Part shown: positions 6,988 to 8,045 of the stretch, piece by piece
Position numbering within the stretch: position 1 is the first letter of the stretch
Layout of the letters: every line of letters starts with the position of its first letter
Assembly: GCA_007136145.1 (NCBI GenBank)
Contig: SLHN01000132.1
Location: forward strand, 1-8,045
DNA: 8,045 nucleotides
Reading direction: 5' to 3'
Origin: Thioalkalivibrio sp.
Lineage (GTDB): Bacteria > Pseudomonadota > Gammaproteobacteria > Ectothiorhodospirales > Ectothiorhodospiraceae
Made by a program: the position numbers and the translations under genes
The notes under the pieces: model-generated
Told to the model about the DNA's origin: nothing
What the model saw: the letters and a program-made list of their open reading frames with translations, nothing else
Database searches by the model: none

Positions 6988-8045
6988 ATGGAATTTGCCA
7001 GTACCCAGGAAATCCTCGCCGAATTGAGCGCCGGGCGCATGGTTGTCATCGTCGATGACGAAGACCGTGAAAACGAGGGCGACCTGCTGATGCTCGCCTC
7101 GCATGTGCGCCCCGAGGACGTCAATTTCATGGCCAAGTATGGTCGTGGCCTGATCTGCCTGACACTGACCCGCGAGCGCTGCCGGCAGTTGGCGCTGCCG
7201 CTGATGGTGACCGACACCAACGATTCGCACGGCACCAACTTCACGGTCTCGATCGAGGCGGCGGAAGGCGTGACGACCGGGATTTCCGCGTACGATCGCG
7301 CGCATACGATTCGCACCGCCGTGGCACCCAACGCAACGCCGGCCGATGTCGTGCAACCGGGCCATGTGTTTCCGCTGATGGCGCAGCCGGGGGGCGTGCT
7401 GGTGCGGGCCGGCCACACCGAGGCGGGCTGCGATCTCGCGCGCCTCGCCGGGGCCGAACCGGCGGCGGTGATCGTCGAGATCCTGAACGAGGACGGCAGC
7501 ATGGCACGGCGTCCGGACCTCGAACGCTTCTGTGCCGCGCATGGCTTGAAGATGGGAACCATCGAGGGCTTGATTCGCTACCGGATCGAGAACGAGAAAA
7601 CGGTGCGTCGTGTGGCGGAGGTTGATCTGCCGACCGCGCACGGCGAGTTCCGGTTGATCGGCTTTCAGGACGAGGTCGATCACGGGGTGCATTTCGCGCT
7701 CGTGCGGGGCTATCCGAAACCGGGCGACCCGACCCTGGTACGTGTGCATCTCGAACAGACGATCTGCGATACCCTGGGTTTCGCCGGCCCCGACTGCGGC
7801 TGGCCGCTGGACGATGCCCTGCGCCGGATCGACGAGGCGGGTTCGGGAGTCGCCGTGGTGCTGCGCAAGCCGGAGTCGGCCGAAGTGCTGATCCGCCGCC
7901 TGCACGAACTCGAAAGCGGGCATGCCGACCTGCGCCCACAGGTACAGACGTCGGCCGATTGGCGCATGTACGGCATCGGCGCCCAGATCCTCGCCGACGT
8001 CGGCGTCGGCAAGATGCGCCTTCTCTCGGCGCCCAAGCGTTTCCA
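6988..8045 (+). CDS. ribBX: 3,4-dihydroxy-2-butanone-4-phosphate synthase with degenerate GTP cyclohydrolase II domain (RibBX type), 3' end missing
   Basis: The RibB half (about 1-200) converts ribulose 5-phosphate to the four-carbon unit used by lumazine synthase. It looks intact: DDEDRENEGDL (23-33) with the acidic metal/substrate residues, TDTNDSHGTNF (75-85), and RAGHTEAGCDLARLAG (140-155). The C-terminal part (about 205-352) is RibA-like: it has HGEFRLIGF (218-226), LVRVHLE (250-256) and YGIGAQILADVGVGKMRLL (328-346). It appears inactive as GTP cyclohydrolase II. Where RibA has SECLTGD this protein has LEQTICD, and where RibA has CDCG it has PDCG, so two of three zinc cysteines are absent. 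The RQEGRGIGL segment is replaced by LRKPESAEVL (292-301). This corresponds to the RibBX variant described in Proteobacteria, which occurs with a separate ribA. The window ends at residue 352, probably near the true C-terminus. It is often annotated ribB or ribBA. Confidence 0.92.
   Translation, partial: MEFASTQEILAELSAGRMVVIVDDEDRENEGDLLMLASHVRPEDVNFMAKYGRGLICLTLTRERCRQLALPLMVTDTNDSHGTNFTVSIEAAEGVTTGISAYDRAHTIRTAVAPNATPADVVQPGHVFPLMAQPGGVLVRAGHTEAGCDLARLAGAEPAAVIVEILNEDGSMARRPDLERFCAAHGLKMGTIEGLIRYRIENEKTVRRVAEVDLPTAHGEFRLIGFQDEVDHGVHFALVRGYPKPGDPTLVRVHLEQTICDTLGFAGPDCGWPLDDALRRIDEAGSGVAVVLRKPESAEVLIRRLHELESGHADLRPQVQTSADWRMYGIGAQILADVGVGKMRLLSAPKRF

Noticed and set aside
6253..7923. 556-codon open frame on the minus strand opposite ribE and the ribBX gene
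   Set aside because: It lies wholly antisense to two confidently identified genes. Long antisense frames are common in GC-rich coding DNA, and the translation is His/Arg/Gly-rich with no family motif.
1..8045. Mobile element, CRISPR array, phage genes or tRNA
   Set aside because: No transposase or integrase motifs, no regularly spaced repeats and no tRNA-like sequence were seen; nearly all the sequence is accounted for by seven genes.

Overview
The window is GC-rich, densely coding DNA of a gammaproteobacterial type. The order glyA-nrdR-ribD-ribE-ribBA is the common gammaproteobacterial arrangement, and the SHMT, NrdR and RibD proteins keep E. coli-like motifs at nearly identical residue numbers. 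The TAXI-type TRAP system beside it would fit a halophilic or sulfur-oxidising lineage such as Chromatiales/Ectothiorhodospiraceae. That lineage is an inference from context, not something the sequence proves.

Minus strand, 1-2922: a two-gene TRAP transporter operon. A periplasmic TAXI-family solute-binding protein (2922 to 1936) has a perfect ribosome-binding site and a Sec signal peptide. A fused DctQ/DctM-type permease follows 23 nt later (1912 leftwards) and runs off the left edge. Together they would form a secondary, ion-coupled uptake system; its substrate cannot be read from the sequence.

Intergenic, 2923-3222: about 300 nt between two divergent operons. It holds no convincing gene but has candidate promoters facing both ways, a small inverted repeat over the glyA promoter candidate and one GC-rich hairpin.

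Plus strand, 3223-8045: a tightly packed housekeeping operon. It encodes serine hydroxymethyltransferase (GlyA), the ribonucleotide-reductase repressor NrdR (TTG start, 9 nt after glyA), RibD (GTG start overlapping the nrdR stop), riboflavin synthase alpha chain (RibE, after a 97-nt gap) and a RibB protein with a C-terminal RibA-like domain, cut by the right edge. RibD, RibB and RibE cover most of the riboflavin pathway. The RibA-like half lacks two of the three zinc cysteines and the usual catalytic segment of GTP cyclohydrolase II, so it matches the known RibBX variant and implies a separate ribA elsewhere. RibH, often the next gene, would lie beyond the window.

I found no mobile element, CRISPR array, tRNA or rRNA, and no clearly new biological system. 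The most notable points are the degenerate RibA half, the unusual start codons and coupling in the glyA-nrdR-ribD junctions, and the structured divergent promoter region.
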